A model generated the notes under the pieces. The model was not told where the DNA came from. It was given only the letters and a program-made list of their open reading frames with translations, and ran no database searches. From contig NZ_SSMD01000001.1 in the NCBI RefSeq assembly GCF_004799325.1, positions 620,001-684,000 on the forward strand: a stretch of DNA of 64,000 bases, read 5' to 3'. Positions 47,988 through 57,964 of the stretch are shown piece by piece. The translations under genes and the position numbers were made by a program. Within the stretch, counting starts at the first letter, position 1, and each line of letters begins with the position of its first letter. This DNA is from Thalassobius vesicularis (GTDB lineage Bacteria; Pseudomonadota; Alphaproteobacteria; Rhodobacterales; Rhodobacteraceae).

Positions 47988-48818
47988 ATGCGCGCCGCCC
48001 TGCTGCAACTGACGGTCAGCGATGACCCCGTGGCCAATCTGGCCGAGACGTTGGCGATGGTTCGCCAATCGGCGGCCGGGGGTGCGGGGTTCGTACTGAC
48101 GCCCGAGGTGACGAACTGCATTTCGACCTCGCGCGCGCATCAAGAGGCGGTGTTGCATCTGCAGGACGACGACCCGACGCTGGCCGCCTTGCAGGCCGAG
48201 GCGCGGGTGTTGGGGATCTGGCTGCTGATCGGGTCCTTGGCGCTGAAGACCGGGGATGCGGACGGGCGGTTTGCCAATCGGTCCTTCTTGATTTCGCCCG
48301 AGGGGCAGATCGCCGCTTGGTACGACAAGATCCACATGTTTGACGTGCAGGTGTCCGAAACCGAGAGCTATCGCGAATCCGCAGGCTATCGGCCCGGTGG
48401 CCATGCCAGCATTGTCGATGCGGGGTTCGCCAAGATCGGGCTGAGCATCTGCTATGACGTGCGGTTCCCCTACCTCTACCGCGCGTTGGCGCAGGCGGGG
48501 GCGCAAATCCTGACGGTTCCGGCGGCGTTCTCGCCCGTCACCGGCGCCGCCCATTGGGAGGTGCTGCTGCGTGCCCGCGCGATCGAGACGGGCTGTTTCG
48601 TGCTGGCCCCCGCGCAGACCGGGACACATACGGCACAGACGGGCAAGCCGCGGAAAACCTATGGGCACAGCCTGGCAATCGCGCCCTGGGGCGAAGTTTT
48701 GGCCGATGCAGGGACAGAACCCGGCGTCACTTTCGTTGATCTAGATATGTCAGCTGTGCAAGAAGCAAGGGCGCGGGTTCCCGCGCTGACTCATGACCGA
48801 AACTTTGACGGCCCCTGA
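47988..48818 (+). CDS. Carbon-nitrogen hydrolase (nitrilase superfamily, Nit1-like)
   Basis: 276 residues from ATG 47988. The catalytic triad is visible: Glu in LTPEVTNCI, Lys in WYDKIHMFDV, and Cys in LSICYDVRFPYLYRALA. The closest family is Nit1/Nit2-type, with deaminated-glutathione or omega-amidase activity in known members. Beside grxC this suggests a glutathione-linked repair role, by inference. The stop overlaps marR by one base (TGATG). Confidence 0.9.
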   Translation: MRAALLQLTVSDDPVANLAETLAMVRQSAAGGAGFVLTPEVTNCISTSRAHQEAVLHLQDDDPTLAALQAEARVLGIWLLIGSLALKTGDADGRFANRSFLISPEGQIAAWYDKIHMFDVQVSETESYRESAGYRPGGHASIVDAGFAKIGLSICYDVRFPYLYRALAQAGAQILTVPAAFSPVTGAAHWEVLLRARAIETGCFVLAPAQTGTHTAQTGKPRKTYGHSLAIAPWGEVLADAGTEPGVTFVDLDMSAVQEARARVPALTHDRNFDGP

Positions 48819-49258
48819 TGACTGACCCAAACGCCGCCCTTGCCATTGCCCTGTTCAGCGAGTTGCTGACGGCGGATCAGCTGATCCGGAACCGCCTGAG
48901 CAAGGTGCTGCCCAAGGGTATGGAAATCTCGCATTTCTCGGTGCTGAACCAGCTGGGGCGCATCGCCGACGAACGCACCCCCGCACAGCTGGCCAAAAGC
49001 TTTCACGTCACGCGCGGGGCGATGACCAACACCCTGAACAAGCTGGAATGGGCGGGCTATATCCACATCCGCCCCGATTGGGACGACGCGCGCCGCAAGA
49101 TGGTGGCGATCAGCCCGGCGGGCCGTCAGGCGCGGGATGCGGCGCTGGCGGCAATCTCGCCCATGATTTCCGAGCTGGTCAGCGAGCTGGGCGACGAAAA
49201 GGTGCGCGCCGTCCTGCCGATCCTGCGGGAATTGCGGCTGAAGCTGGAAGACAGCTGA
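48818..49258 (+). CDS. MarR-family transcription regulator
   Basis: 146 residues. The winged helix-turn-helix is FSVLNQLGRIADERTPAQLAKSFHVTRGAMTNTLNKLEWAGYIHI and the wing RPDWDDARRKMVAISPAG. It is a dimeric regulator of unknown ligand. It overlaps the nitrilase gene by one base, so it may regulate that operon. Its stop directly abuts that of the convergent YciI gene. Confidence 0.92.
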   Translation: MTDPNAALAIALFSELLTADQLIRNRLSKVLPKGMEISHFSVLNQLGRIADERTPAQLAKSFHVTRGAMTNTLNKLEWAGYIHIRPDWDDARRKMVAISPAGRQARDAALAAISPMISELVSELGDEKVRAVLPILRELRLKLEDS

Positions 49259-49561
49259 TTACTTCAACGCCGGGTGCAGGTTGCTGGGCATGAACTGCGT
49301 ATAGCTGTAGCTGGCCACGTTTTCCGTCACGAAGGGGTCAGCCGCCAGATAGGCCTGCGCGTCCTCAAGCGAGGGGGCGGTCATCACGATCACCCCGCCG
49401 GTCCGCGGCACCTTTGCGCCCGAGGCGATGAAGCGCCCCTCGGCATAGGCGTTGCGGACAAAGGCCATGTGCGGTTCGATCACGGCCTGAATCTGCTCCA
49501 TCGGGACGGTGTATTCGATGTCGACGACGAACAGGGTGTGACCTTCGGGGATCGTGCTCAT
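49259..49561 (-). CDS. YciI-like protein
   Basis: 100 residues from ATG 49561; longer in-frame sequence overlaps ubiG. The YCII fold is recognised by [25 protein letters not shown] and the C-terminal [16 protein letters not shown]. The histidine-aspartate pair of the family appears (PHMAFVR, ADPF). The biochemical role is not known. It overlaps ubiG by four bases. Confidence 0.85.
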   Translation of the reverse strand: MSTIPEGHTLFVVDIEYTVPMEQIQAVIEPHMAFVRNAYAEGRFIASGAKVPRTGGVIVMTAPSLEDAQAYLAADPFVTENVASYSYTQFMPSNLHPALK

Positions 49562-50304
49562 GCGGGCCTCGTGCTGGCGGTGACGTAGTTGACGGACAGG
49601 TCGCGATCCGAGATCGACCACTGCCACGAGATCGGGTTGAAGACAAAACCCTTGCGATCCACCGGTGTCAGCCCGGCGGTGGTGATCAGGCCGTACAGCT
49701 CATCCGGGGTGATGAACTTGTGCCATTCATGCGTGCCCTTGGGCAGCCAGCGCATCACGTATTCCGCGCCGACGATGGCGACGGCAAAGGATTTCGGATT
49801 GCGGTTGATGGTCGAGCAGATCATCAGCGCGCCGGGTTTCAGCAGGTCATGGCAGGCGGTGATATAGGCCTGCGGGTCGGCGACGTGTTCGACCACTTCC
49901 ATGTTCAGCACGACGTCGAACTGTTCGCCCGCGGCGGCCAGTTCCTCGGCGGTGATGTTGCGATAGTCGATCTGTAGCCCCGACTGTTCGGCGTGGATCT
50001 GTGCGACGGGGATGTTGCGCGGCGCGGCGTCGGCACCGATCACCGTGGCGCCCAGACGGGCCATCGGTTCGGACAGCAACCCGCCACCGCAACCGATGTC
50101 CAGCAGGCGCAGGCCCTTGAACGGTTCGGGCTGGGTCAGATCACGGCCGTACTGACCGGCGATCTGGCGCGTGATATAGTCCAGCCGGCAGGGGTTCATC
50201 AGGTGCAGCGGCTTGAACTTGCCCTTGGGGTCCCACCATTCGGCGGCCATTGCCTCGAATTTGGCGACCTCGGACGGGTCAACGGTGGTTTGAGCGGTTT
50301 GCAT
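49558..50304 (-). CDS. ubiG: Ubiquinone biosynthesis O-methyltransferase
   Basis: 248 residues from ATG 50304 with GGGAG upstream. [22 protein letters not shown] is the UbiG N-terminus, and [19 protein letters not shown] is SAM motif I. It does the two O-methylations of ubiquinone synthesis. It is the first gene of a leftward pair with yciI. A divergent proline iminopeptidase starts 43 bp away. Confidence 0.96.
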   Translation of the reverse strand: MQTAQTTVDPSEVAKFEAMAAEWWDPKGKFKPLHLMNPCRLDYITRQIAGQYGRDLTQPEPFKGLRLLDIGCGGGLLSEPMARLGATVIGADAAPRNIPVAQIHAEQSGLQIDYRNITAEELAAAGEQFDVVLNMEVVEHVADPQAYITACHDLLKPGALMICSTINRNPKSFAVAIVGAEYVMRWLPKGTHEWHKFITPDELYGLITTAGLTPVDRKGFVFNPISWQWSISDRDLSVNYVTASTRPA

Positions 50305-50347
50305 TCTGCTCTCCCTGTGCTTCTTTGGGTCAGCTATCCTATATAGG

Positions 50348-51337
50348 ATGATCATGGACAAGTTCTCGGGCCAAAAAAGCGCAGTGCAATATCTTTACCC
50401 GCCGATCGATCCGTTCGATCAGCGCATGCTGGATGTTGGCGACGGGCACAAGATCTATATGGAGCAATCCGGAAACCCCGAGGGGCTGCCCGTTGTCGTG
50501 TTTCACGGCGGGCCAGGGGGTGGCTCCAGCCCCGCGATGCGGCGGTATTTCGACCCCAAGGTTTACCGGATCGTGCTGTTCGATCAGCGCGGCTGCGGGC
50601 GGTCGCGGCCTCATGCCTGCGTCGAGGCGAACACCACCTGGCATCTGGTCCGCGATATCGAGGCGATCCGCCACGCGCTGGAGATTGACCGCTGGATCGT
50701 GTTCGGCGGCAGCTGGGGTGCAACGCTGGCGCTGATCTACGCGCAAGAGCACCCCGAGCGGGTCCGCGCGCTGATCCTGCGCGGCGTGTTCCTGGCGACT
50801 CAGGCCGAGCTGGATTGGTTCTACGGCGGCGGCGCGGGCAAATTCTGGCCCGAGACCTGGAGCCGTTTCGCCGACCTGATCCCCGAGGACGAGCGTGGCA
50901 ACATGATCGCTGCCTACCACAAGCGGCTGTTCAGCGGCGATTACGGGCAAGAGCTGAAATACGCCCGCGCCTGGGCCGAGTGGGAGAACGCGCTGGCCTC
51001 GATCCAGTCCACCGGCCACGGCGGAGAGGCGCCCGGTGAATACGCCCGTGCCTTTGCGCGGCTAGAGAATCACTATTTCACCCACGGTGCGTTTCTGGAG
51101 AAAGACGGCCAGATTCTGGACCGGATGGACCGCATCGCGCATCTGCCCGGTGTGATCGTTCAGGGGCGATACGACATGATCTGCCCGCCGGATGGCGCGT
51201 GGAAACTGGCGAAACGCTGGCCCAACGCCGAGCTGCGGATGATCCGCAACGCCGGGCACGCCCTGTCCGAACCGGGCATCAGCGCCGAGTTGGTGCGCAT
51301 CATGGATCGCATCGCGGAAGAGGGCGAGCTGAGTTAA
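50348..51337 (+). CDS. pip: Proline iminopeptidase
   Basis: 329 residues from ATG 50348 (ATG 50354 is equally possible, with AGGA just upstream). The oxyanion motif is [11 protein letters not shown], the nucleophile is in [15 protein letters not shown], and the other triad members lie in [11 protein letters not shown] and [10 protein letters not shown]. It removes N-terminal proline from peptides in the cytoplasm. Its 3' end overlaps the convergent membrane-protein gene by four bases. Confidence 0.94.
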   Translation: MIMDKFSGQKSAVQYLYPPIDPFDQRMLDVGDGHKIYMEQSGNPEGLPVVVFHGGPGGGSSPAMRRYFDPKVYRIVLFDQRGCGRSRPHACVEANTTWHLVRDIEAIRHALEIDRWIVFGGSWGATLALIYAQEHPERVRALILRGVFLATQAELDWFYGGGAGKFWPETWSRFADLIPEDERGNMIAAYHKRLFSGDYGQELKYARAWAEWENALASIQSTGHGGEAPGEYARAFARLENHYFTHGAFLEKDGQILDRMDRIAHLPGVIVQGRYDMICPPDGAWKLAKRWPNAELRMIRNAGHALSEPGISAELVRIMDRIAEEGELS

Positions 51338-52032
51338 GACCGGCGTTTCAGCAGGCCCTGAACCAGCCCGTACTCGGCCCGGCCCTTGGTCAGCCAGGAC
51401 AGGCCGAACGCCCATATCCCCGACGCTTCGAGCCAGAAGACCACGCGCCAGTCGATCACCAATGCGCGCCAATCGGGGTTGCCGGCGACCTTGAAATAGG
51501 ATGCGACGGTGGCCGCGACCCCGGCCAGCACGATGTACCAGCCGCAGGCCAGGTAAATCCGCCTGCGGGCCGGTTTTGCGGTTTTGGCGAACTTCACCAG
51601 ACAGAAATAAGCCAATGATCCCAAGAAGATCATTGCGCTGACATAGTGACCGATCGCCGCCGCCTTGTAGCCGATGATGGCTTGCGACAGGGTTGCGGCG
51701 TGCTCGGGGATGACGGTTTCGTTGGGAAAGACCGCCACGCCAAAGGCCGCGATCCCGGCGATGGTGGCGACCAGATCGTCGGACAGGCGTTCGCCGTTCT
51801 TCAGCGGGTGGCCTTTGTAGGAGATCAGGAAGACCCCGATCGCAAACAGCGAGCCGACGAACAGATCGCGCATCGTGGTGTGGTAGTAATCGCTGACCGA
51901 GGGGGCGACGGCGTGCTCGGCCAGCAGTCCGCCGATTACCAGAAGGATCGGAAAGCCCACGCCAAGATAGCCCAGGGCCTGACGGACGCGGACATAGGAC
52001 AGGACCATTTCATCGCGGGTATCTGTGGACAT
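51334..52032 (-). CDS. Six-helix membrane protein, unknown function
   Basis: 232 residues from ATG 52032; a much longer in-frame extension overlaps the rimP leader and is rejected. Six hydrophobic segments can be read, e.g. YLGVGFPILLVIGGLLA, LFVGSLFAIGVFLIS, AAAIGHYVSAMIFLGSLAYF. Paired polar sequences include SDYYHTTMRDL and PNETVIPEHA. This fits the DUF998-like class loosely. No function can be given. Divergent from rimP. Confidence 0.7.
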   Translation of the reverse strand: MSTDTRDEMVLSYVRVRQALGYLGVGFPILLVIGGLLAEHAVAPSVSDYYHTTMRDLFVGSLFAIGVFLISYKGHPLKNGERLSDDLVATIAGIAAFGVAVFPNETVIPEHAATLSQAIIGYKAAAIGHYVSAMIFLGSLAYFCLVKFAKTAKPARRRIYLACGWYIVLAGVAATVASYFKVAGNPDWRALVIDWRVVFWLEASGIWAFGLSWLTKGRAEYGLVQGLLKRRS

Positions 52033-52143
52033 GGGGCCTCGGGTCGTTTTCCGGCAGACTAGCCGGGGCGCGCATTTCCGCAAGGCTGGCAAGCAGGACT
52101 TGAAAGCGGTGGGGAACCGGCGTATAGACGCTCCAACAGCGGT

Positions 52144-52206
52144 GCGCTGGGGTGAAAATCCCAACGCTCCATCGGAAATTTCGACGGGCCGCTGGCCCGT
52201 TTTTTT
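52144..52206 (+). promoter_or_regulatory. rimP-nusA leader with attenuator-like terminator
   Basis: Two stacked hairpins. The first is GCGCTGGG (52144-52151) with CCCAACGC (52160-52167), one mismatch. The second is a rho-independent terminator: ACGGGCC (52184-52190) and GGCCCGT (52194-52200) with a GCT loop, then T at 52201-52206 (7 T counting the stem end). The upstream gene is on the other strand, so a rightward terminator here can only act on the rimP operon transcript itself. The rimP ATG comes 15 bases after it. Confidence 0.75.
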
Positions 52207-52221
52207 GTGTCTGGACGAATG

Positions 52222-52809
52222 ATGAGCAACGACCTGATAGCGAAGACCGCGATCGACCGCCGCCTGGCCGAGATCGTCGGCCCCGTGATCGCCGATATGG
52301 GATTCGAACTGGTCCGTGTGCGCCTGATGGGCGGCAAGACCAACACCCTGCAGATCATGGCCGAACGCCCCGAAGGCGGGATCGAGGTTGACGACTGCGC
52401 CGAGATCAGCACCGCCGTTTCGGCGATCCTGGACGTCGAAGACCCGCTGACCGACCAGTATATCCTGGAAGTGTCCAGCCCCGGCATCGACCGTCCGCTG
52501 ACCCGGATGAAGGACTTCGAGACCTACGAGGGCTACGAAGCCAAGCTGGAAACCGCCGACATGGTCGCGGGCCGCAAACGCTTCAAGGGCGAGCTGGCCG
52601 GCATCGAAGGCGACGAAGTGCTGATCAATATCGAAGAGGCCGGCGAGACCATCACCGTGGGCCTGAACTTTGACTGGCTGGCCGATGCCAAGCTGGTGCT
52701 GACTGACGAGTTGATCCGCGAGGCGCTGAACCAGCGCAAGGCCGCGGGCAACTTCAACGAAGAAGAATTTGACGAGATCGAAACCGATACCGGTTCTCAG
52801 GAGGACTGA
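52222..52809 (+). CDS. rimP: Ribosome maturation factor RimP
   Basis: 195 residues from ATG 52222 (52219 possible). [21 protein letters not shown] and [28 protein letters not shown] are RimP signatures for its N-domain and SH3-like C-domain. It helps 30S assembly. There is no good ribosome binding site because the terminator stem is so close. First gene of rimP-nusA-ylxR-infB; its end overlaps the nusA ribosome binding site. Confidence 0.93.
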   Translation: MSNDLIAKTAIDRRLAEIVGPVIADMGFELVRVRLMGGKTNTLQIMAERPEGGIEVDDCAEISTAVSAILDVEDPLTDQYILEVSSPGIDRPLTRMKDFETYEGYEAKLETADMVAGRKRFKGELAGIEGDEVLINIEEAGETITVGLNFDWLADAKLVLTDELIREALNQRKAAGNFNEEEFDEIETDTGSQED

Positions 52810-52811
52810 AC

Positions 52812-54419
52812 ATGGCAATCACTTCCGCAAACCAGCTGGAGCTTCTGCAAACCGCCGAAGCCGTCGCGCGCGAGAAAATGATCGACCCCGGCCTGGTGGT
52901 CGAAGCGATGGAAGAGTCGCTGGCACGCGCCGCCAAGAGCCGGTACGGCAGCGAGATGGACATCCGCGTGAAGATCGACCGCAAGACCGGCCGCGCGACC
53001 TTTACCCGTGTGCGCACCGTGGTCGAGGATGACCTGCTGGAGAACTACCAGGCGGAACTGACCGTTCAGCAAGCCAAGCAGTACATGTCCGACCCGCAGA
53101 TCGGCGACACCTTCGTCGAGGAAATCCCCCCGGTCGAGCTGGGCCGTATCGCTGCTCAGTCGGCCAAGCAGGTGATCCTGCAAAAGGTCCGCGAAGCCGA
53201 GCGTGACCGCCAGTACGACGAGTTCAAGGACCGTCAGGGCACCATCATCAACGGCACCGTCAAGCGCGAGGAATACGGCAACGTCATCGTCGACGTGGGC
53301 CGTGGCGAAGCCATCCTGCGCCGCAACGAGAAGATCGGCCGCGAAGCCTATCGTCCGAACGACCGTATCCGCTGCTACATCAAGGACGTCCGCCGCGAAG
53401 CACGTGGCCCGCAGATCTTCCTGTCGCGCACCGCGCCGGAATTCATGGCCGAACTGTTCAAGATGGAAGTGCCGGAAATCTATGACGGCATCATCGAGAT
53501 CAAGGCCGTGGCCCGTGATCCGGGTTCGCGCGCGAAGATCGCCGTGATCTCGTACGATGGCTCGATCGACCCGGTCGGCGCGTGCGTCGGTATGCGTGGT
53601 AGCCGCGTGCAGGCCGTCGTGAACGAGCTGCAGGGCGAAAAGATCGACATCATTCCGTGGAACGAGGACGTCCCGACCTTCCTGGTGAACGCGCTGCAGC
53701 CGGCCGAAGTGTCCAAAGTGGTTCTGGACGAAGACGCCGAGCGTATCGAAGTCGTGGTTCCCGACGAACAGCTGTCGCTGGCCATCGGCCGTCGTGGTCA
53801 GAACGTGCGTCTGGCCAGCCAGCTGACCAACCTGGACATCGACATCATGACCGAGTCCGAGGACAGCGCAAAACGTCAGAAAGAGTTCGAAGAACGTACG
53901 AAACTGTTCATGGACGCGCTGGACGTGGACGAATTCTTTGCACAGCTGCTGGTGGCCGAAGGCTTCACCAACCTCGAAGAGGTCGGCTATGTCGAGATCG
54001 ACGAACTGCTGACCATCGACGGCGTGGACGAAGACACCGCCTCGGAACTGCAGGCCCGTGCCCGCGACGTGCTGGAAGCCGAAGCAAACGCCGCGATGGA
54101 ACGTGCGCGCGAGCTGGGCGTCGAGGACAGCCTGGTTGAATTCGAGGGTCTGACTCCCCAGATGATTGCTGCCCTGGCCGAAGACGGCGTGAAAACGCTG
54201 GAAGACTTCGCCACCTGCGCCGACTGGGAACTGGCCGGCGGCTGGACCACCGTCAACGGCGAGCGCGTCAAGGACGATGGCCTGCTGGAGAAATTCGACG
54301 TCTCGCTGGAAGAAGCTCAGAACATGATCATGACCGCCCGCATCGCGCTGGGCTGGGTTGATCCCGAAGAGCTGGCCGAAGACGAAGACGGCGAAATCGA
54401 AGAGGAAGGCGAGGCCTGA
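52812..54419 (+). CDS. nusA: Transcription termination/antitermination factor NusA
   Basis: 535 residues. The N-terminal RNAP-binding domain, S1 (about residues 130-200), then two KH domains ([21 protein letters not shown] and [18 protein letters not shown]) are visible. Two acidic repeat-type regions form the C-terminus ([23 protein letters not shown]). It regulates pausing and termination, and may therefore act at its own leader terminator. CAGGAGG lies just before the ATG. The C-terminus is acidic ([13 protein letters not shown]). Confidence 0.97.
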   Translation: MAITSANQLELLQTAEAVAREKMIDPGLVVEAMEESLARAAKSRYGSEMDIRVKIDRKTGRATFTRVRTVVEDDLLENYQAELTVQQAKQYMSDPQIGDTFVEEIPPVELGRIAAQSAKQVILQKVREAERDRQYDEFKDRQGTIINGTVKREEYGNVIVDVGRGEAILRRNEKIGREAYRPNDRIRCYIKDVRREARGPQIFLSRTAPEFMAELFKMEVPEIYDGIIEIKAVARDPGSRAKIAVISYDGSIDPVGACVGMRGSRVQAVVNELQGEKIDIIPWNEDVPTFLVNALQPAEVSKVVLDEDAERIEVVVPDEQLSLAIGRRGQNVRLASQLTNLDIDIMTESEDSAKRQKEFEERTKLFMDALDVDEFFAQLLVAEGFTNLEEVGYVEIDELLTIDGVDEDTASELQARARDVLEAEANAAMERARELGVEDSLVEFEGLTPQMIAALAEDGVKTLEDFATCADWELAGGWTTVNGERVKDDGLLEKFDVSLEEAQNMIMTARIALGWVDPEELAEDEDGEIEEEGEA

Positions 54420-54444
54420 TCAGGCTTCGGTTGGGGTGTAACGC

Positions 54445-55062
54445 ATGACGCGTGGCGGCAAGACCAAGGACCAGGACGAAGCGGAGCGTAAATGCATCGT
54501 CACGGGCGAGGTGCAGCCCAAGCATGGGCTGATCCGCTTTGTCATCGGCCCCGATGGACAGGTCTTTGCGGACCTGGCTGAAAAACTGCCCGGCCGGGGC
54601 ATCTGGGTCTCGGCCGATCGCGAGGCGCTGAACAAGGCGGTGGCGAAGAACCTGTTCTCGCGCGCGGCCAAGGCGCCGGTCCAAGTGTCGCCCGAACTGC
54701 CCGCGCAGGTCGAGAAGATGCTGACCAAACGCGTGATCGACCTGATCAGCCTGGCCCGCAAAAGCGGGCACGCTGTGGCCGGGTACGAAAAGGTGAAGGA
54801 CTGGCTTCTGAAAGAAGAAGCCGTAGTGCTGATGCAGGCCAGCGATGGCTCGGGCCGCGGCAAGTCGAAGCTGAGCACGCCAGAGGGCGGCAAGTTTATC
54901 GGCTGGCTGACGGCGGACGAGTTGGGCCAGGCCTTCAGCCGGCAAACTGTCATCCACGTTGCGCTAGCCGCTGGTGGTTTGACGCGACGTGTTGTAGAGG
55001 AAGCCGCAAGACTTAAAGGACTGCGAGCTTCGGACGGCGGATCCGACCGCCGGAAAGGATAG
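54445..55062 (+). CDS. YlxR/L7Ae-type RNA-binding fusion protein
   Basis: 205 residues. The N-terminal DUF448/YlxR domain has RKCIVTGEVQPKHGLIRFVIGPDG and LPGRGIWVSADREAL. The second half resembles the L7Ae/L30e fold (LISLARKSGHAVAGYEKV). This two-domain form is usual in alphaproteobacteria, where the domains are separate genes (ylxR, ylxQ) elsewhere. It is likely a nucleic-acid-binding partner of the nusA operon. Cotranscribed, 25 bp after nusA. Confidence 0.88.
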   Translation: MTRGGKTKDQDEAERKCIVTGEVQPKHGLIRFVIGPDGQVFADLAEKLPGRGIWVSADREALNKAVAKNLFSRAAKAPVQVSPELPAQVEKMLTKRVIDLISLARKSGHAVAGYEKVKDWLLKEEAVVLMQASDGSGRGKSKLSTPEGGKFIGWLTADELGQAFSRQTVIHVALAAGGLTRRVVEEAARLKGLRASDGGSDRRKG

Positions 55063-55071
55063 AAGACCCAC

Positions 55072-57585
55072 ATGAGCGATAACGACGGTAAGAAGACATT
55101 GGGCGTGCGTGGTGGAGGCCCGCGCGCGGGCAACGTGAAGCAAAGCTTCAGCCACGGCCGGACCAAGAACGTCGTGGTGGAGACCAAGCGCAAGCGCGTC
55201 GTGGTTCCCAAGCCCGGTGCGGCCAAACCCGGCGCAACCGGCAATCCCGCGCTTGGGGATCCCTCGAAGCGTCCCGCAGGCATTTCCGATGCCGAGATGG
55301 AGCGCCGCCTGAAGGCTCTGCAGGCTGCAAAAGCCCGCGAAGTCGAAGAGGCAGCCGCCCGCGAAGCCGAGGAAAAGGCCCGCGAAGAGGAGCGTGAACG
55401 CCGCCGCGCCGAGATCGAGGCCAAGGAACGCGAAGAGCGCGAGCGCGAAGAGGCCCTGCGCGCCAAGCAGGAAGAGGACGAGCGCAAGGCGCGCGAAGCC
55501 GAGGAAGCCGCCAAGCGCGCCGCCGCCGAGGCAGCAGCTGCCGCAGCCGCTCCCGAGGAAAAAGCCGCGCCCCGCAAGGCCAAGGAAAAAGAAGCCGCAG
55601 CCCCCGTGCCGCGTGGCAGCGCCGTTGCCCGCAAGGAACGCGAGGCCGATCAGGATCGCGGTGGCCGCAAGGGGCGTGACGATGGTCGTCGCTCGGGCAA
55701 GCTGACCCTGAACAGCGCCCTGTCGGGTGACGAGGGTGGCCGTCAGAAATCCATGGCCGCGATGAAGCGCAAGCAAGAGCGTGCCCGCCAGAAGGCAATG
55801 GGCATGCAGGAGCGCGAAAAGATCGTACGCGACGTGCAGGTTCCCGAAACCATCGTGGTCTCGGAACTGGCCAACCGTATGGCTGAGCGCGTCGCCGACG
55901 TGGTCAAGGCGCTGATGAAGATGGGCATGATGGTTACGCAGAACCAGACCATCGACGCAGACACCGCCGAACTGATCATCGAGGATTTCGGCCACCGCAT
56001 CGTGCGCGTCTCGGACGCGGACGTCGAGGACGTCATCCAGTCGGTCGACGATGCCGCCGAGGACATGCAGTCGCGTCCGCCGGTCATCACGATCATGGGT
56101 CACGTCGACCACGGCAAGACCTCGTTGCTGGACGCGATCCGCAACACCAACGTCACCGCAGGCGAAGCTGGCGGCATCACCCAGCACATCGGCGCCTACC
56201 AGGTGACGACCAAGGGTGGCAACGTCCTCAGCTTCCTCGACACGCCCGGCCACGCCGCGTTCACGTCGATGCGTTCGCGTGGTGCTCAGGTCACGGATAT
56301 CGTGGTTCTGGTGGTTGCTGCCGATGACGCGGTCATGCCGCAGACCATCGAAGCCATCAACCACGCCAAGGCTGCCGGCGTTCCGATGATCGTTGCCATC
56401 AACAAGTGCGACAAGCCTGCCGCCGACCCGAACCGCGTGCGTACGCAGCTTCTGCAGCACGAAGTGGTCGTCGAGGCCATGTCGGGCGAAGTGCAGGACG
56501 TCGAGGTTTCGGCCAAGACGGGCAAGGGTCTGGATGACCTGCTGGAAGCCATCGCGCTGCAGGCAGAAATCCTGGAACTGAAGGCCAACCCCGACCGTGC
56601 CGCCGAAGGCGCCGTGATCGAGGCTCAGCTGGACGTGGGCCGCGGCCCCGTTGCGACCGTGCTGGTCCAGAAGGGCACCCTGCGTCAGGGCGATATCTTC
56701 GTCGTGGGCGAACAGTGGGGCAAGGTCCGTGCACTGGTCGACGACAAGGGCGAGCGTATCACCGAAGCGGGCCCCTCGGTCCCGTGCGAGGTTCTGGGCC
56801 TGAACGGCACCCCCGAAGCGGGCGACGTGCTGAATGTGGTCGAAACCGAAGCACAGGCACGCGAGATCGCTCAGTACCGCGCAAATCTGGCGAAAGAGAA
56901 GCGCGCCGCTGCCGGTGCGTCGACCACGCTGGAACAGCTGATGCAGAAGGCCAAGGACGACAAGAACGTCAGCGAGTTGCCGATTCTGGTCAAGGCGGAC
57001 GTGCAGGGCTCGGCCGAAGCCATCGTTCAGGCGATGGAGAAGATCGGCAACGAGGAAGTGCGCGTGCGCGTGCTGCACTACGGTGTGGGCGCGATCACCG
57101 ATACCGACGTCGGCCTGGCCGAAGCGTCGGGCGCACCGATCATGGGCTTCAACGTTCGTGCCAATGCCTCGGCCCGCAACACCGCCAACCAGAAGGGCGT
57201 CGAGATCCGCTACTACTCGGTGATCTACGACTTGGTGGATGACGTGAAAGCCGCCGCAAGCGGCCTGCTGAAGAACGAGATCCGCGAAAACTTCATCGGC
57301 TATGCCGAGATCAAAGAAGTGTTCAAGGTTTCGGGCGTTGGCAAGGTTGCCGGCTGTCTGGTCACCGAAGGCGTGGCGCGTCGTTCCGCCGGCGTGCGTC
57401 TGCTGCGCGACAACGTGGTGATCCACGAAGGCACGCTGAAGACGCTGAAGCGCTTCAAGGACGAGGTCAAAGAGGTCCAGTCGGGTCAGGAATGCGGTAT
57501 GGCGTTCGAGAACTACGACGATATCCGCCCCGGCGACGTGATCGAGATTTTCGAGCGCGAAGAAGTCGAACGCAGCCTGACCTGA
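55072..57585 (+). CDS. infB: Translation initiation factor IF-2
   Basis: 837 residues. The first 75 are basic and the region about 85-190 is a charged Ala/Glu/Arg/Lys coil. An IF2_N domain lies near 250-310. The G domain begins with [15 protein letters not shown] (glycine near residue 343), with [12 protein letters not shown] and NKCDKP following; domains II-IV end in [14 protein letters not shown]. It brings initiator tRNA to the 30S subunit. It is the last gene of the operon, before a strong terminator. Confidence 0.97.
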   Translation: MSDNDGKKTLGVRGGGPRAGNVKQSFSHGRTKNVVVETKRKRVVVPKPGAAKPGATGNPALGDPSKRPAGISDAEMERRLKALQAAKAREVEEAAAREAEEKAREEERERRRAEIEAKEREEREREEALRAKQEEDERKAREAEEAAKRAAAEAAAAAAAPEEKAAPRKAKEKEAAAPVPRGSAVARKEREADQDRGGRKGRDDGRRSGKLTLNSALSGDEGGRQKSMAAMKRKQERARQKAMGMQEREKIVRDVQVPETIVVSELANRMAERVADVVKALMKMGMMVTQNQTIDADTAELIIEDFGHRIVRVSDADVEDVIQSVDDAAEDMQSRPPVITIMGHVDHGKTSLLDAIRNTNVTAGEAGGITQHIGAYQVTTKGGNVLSFLDTPGHAAFTSMRSRGAQVTDIVVLVVAADDAVMPQTIEAINHAKAAGVPMIVAINKCDKPAADPNRVRTQLLQHEVVVEAMSGEVQDVEVSAKTGKGLDDLLEAIALQAEILELKANPDRAAEGAVIEAQLDVGRGPVATVLVQKGTLRQGDIFVVGEQWGKVRALVDDKGERITEAGPSVPCEVLGLNGTPEAGDVLNVVETEAQAREIAQYRANLAKEKRAAAGASTTLEQLMQKAKDDKNVSELPILVKADVQGSAEAIVQAMEKIGNEEVRVRVLHYGVGAITDTDVGLAEASGAPIMGFNVRANASARNTANQKGVEIRYYSVIYDLVDDVKAAASGLLKNEIRENFIGYAEIKEVFKVSGVGKVAGCLVTEGVARRSAGVRLLRDNVVIHEGTLKTLKRFKDEVKEVQSGQECGMAFENYDDIRPGDVIEIFEREEVERSLT

Positions 57586-57601
57586 TCGGGGTGCGCAAAC
57601 C

Positions 57602-57640
57602 AAAGAAAAAGGGACGGCGTTTGCCGTCCCTTTTTTCTTT
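57602..57640. terminator. Bidirectional rho-independent terminator after infB
   Basis: GGGACGGC (57611-57618) pairs with GCCGTCCC (57623-57630) across GTTT, flanked by A and T runs (57602-57610; 57631-57640). It ends infB and, on the other strand, the small gene at 57655-57792. Confidence 0.93.
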
Positions 57641-57654
57641 GCCAGATAGGTTTG

Positions 57655-57792
57655 TTATGCGGCCCGGATTGGCACCGGTTTGCCAGCAAACTCACGATCG
57701 CCCACACGCACCAGAATCTTTCCATCCGGAAGCCCGCGAACGAACGTACCCTGTACGGAGACACAGCTCCCAATCACTACGGTTCTCAGCAA
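57655..57792 (-). CDS. 45-residue small protein, unknown function
   Basis: Reads from TTG 57792 to TAA at 57655, with GGAGG six to seven bases upstream (a near-perfect site) and a terminator 15 bases after the stop. The protein contains TVVIGSCVSVQGTFVRGLP and then KILVRVGDREFAGKPVPI, with one cysteine, a hydrophobic start, and no clear signal peptide. The pattern of VxVxG turns suggests a small beta structure. Amino-acid composition and base use look coding. It was not in any standard gene list for this window because of its length; I cannot name a family. Confidence 0.7.
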   Translation of the reverse strand: MLRTVVIGSCVSVQGTFVRGLPDGKILVRVGDREFAGKPVPIRAA

Positions 57793-57964
57793 GTCAATTC
57801 CTCCCCAAACGACATTGACGTAAGAAAAAGGTAATCGCTTTTGGTAAACAAAACACCAAAAAAAGGGGCATTCTACAGGCGTCTTATACGAAAGAGTTAC
57901 AAAAACCTTCTTGTGATCTACGAAAACCCTGTGGAAAACCCGTAGTTTGCCCGCTTTTTGACCG
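57793..57964. other. AT-rich leader/promoter gap before the small gene, with a DnaA-like box
   Basis: 172 bp between mutT and the 45-residue gene. It is clearly AT-richer than its neighbours. It holds TGTGGAAAA at 57930-57938, which on the other strand is TTTTCCACA, a fit to the loose DnaA-box pattern TTWTNCACA. No second box is nearby, so this is probably a promoter region for the small gene; no exact -35/-10 pair is evident. Confidence 0.45.

Noticed and set aside
54964-57603. 879-residue open frame antisense to infB
   Set aside because: High GC and the codon use of infB suppress stops on the other strand; the frame has no start signal and the sense gene is certain.
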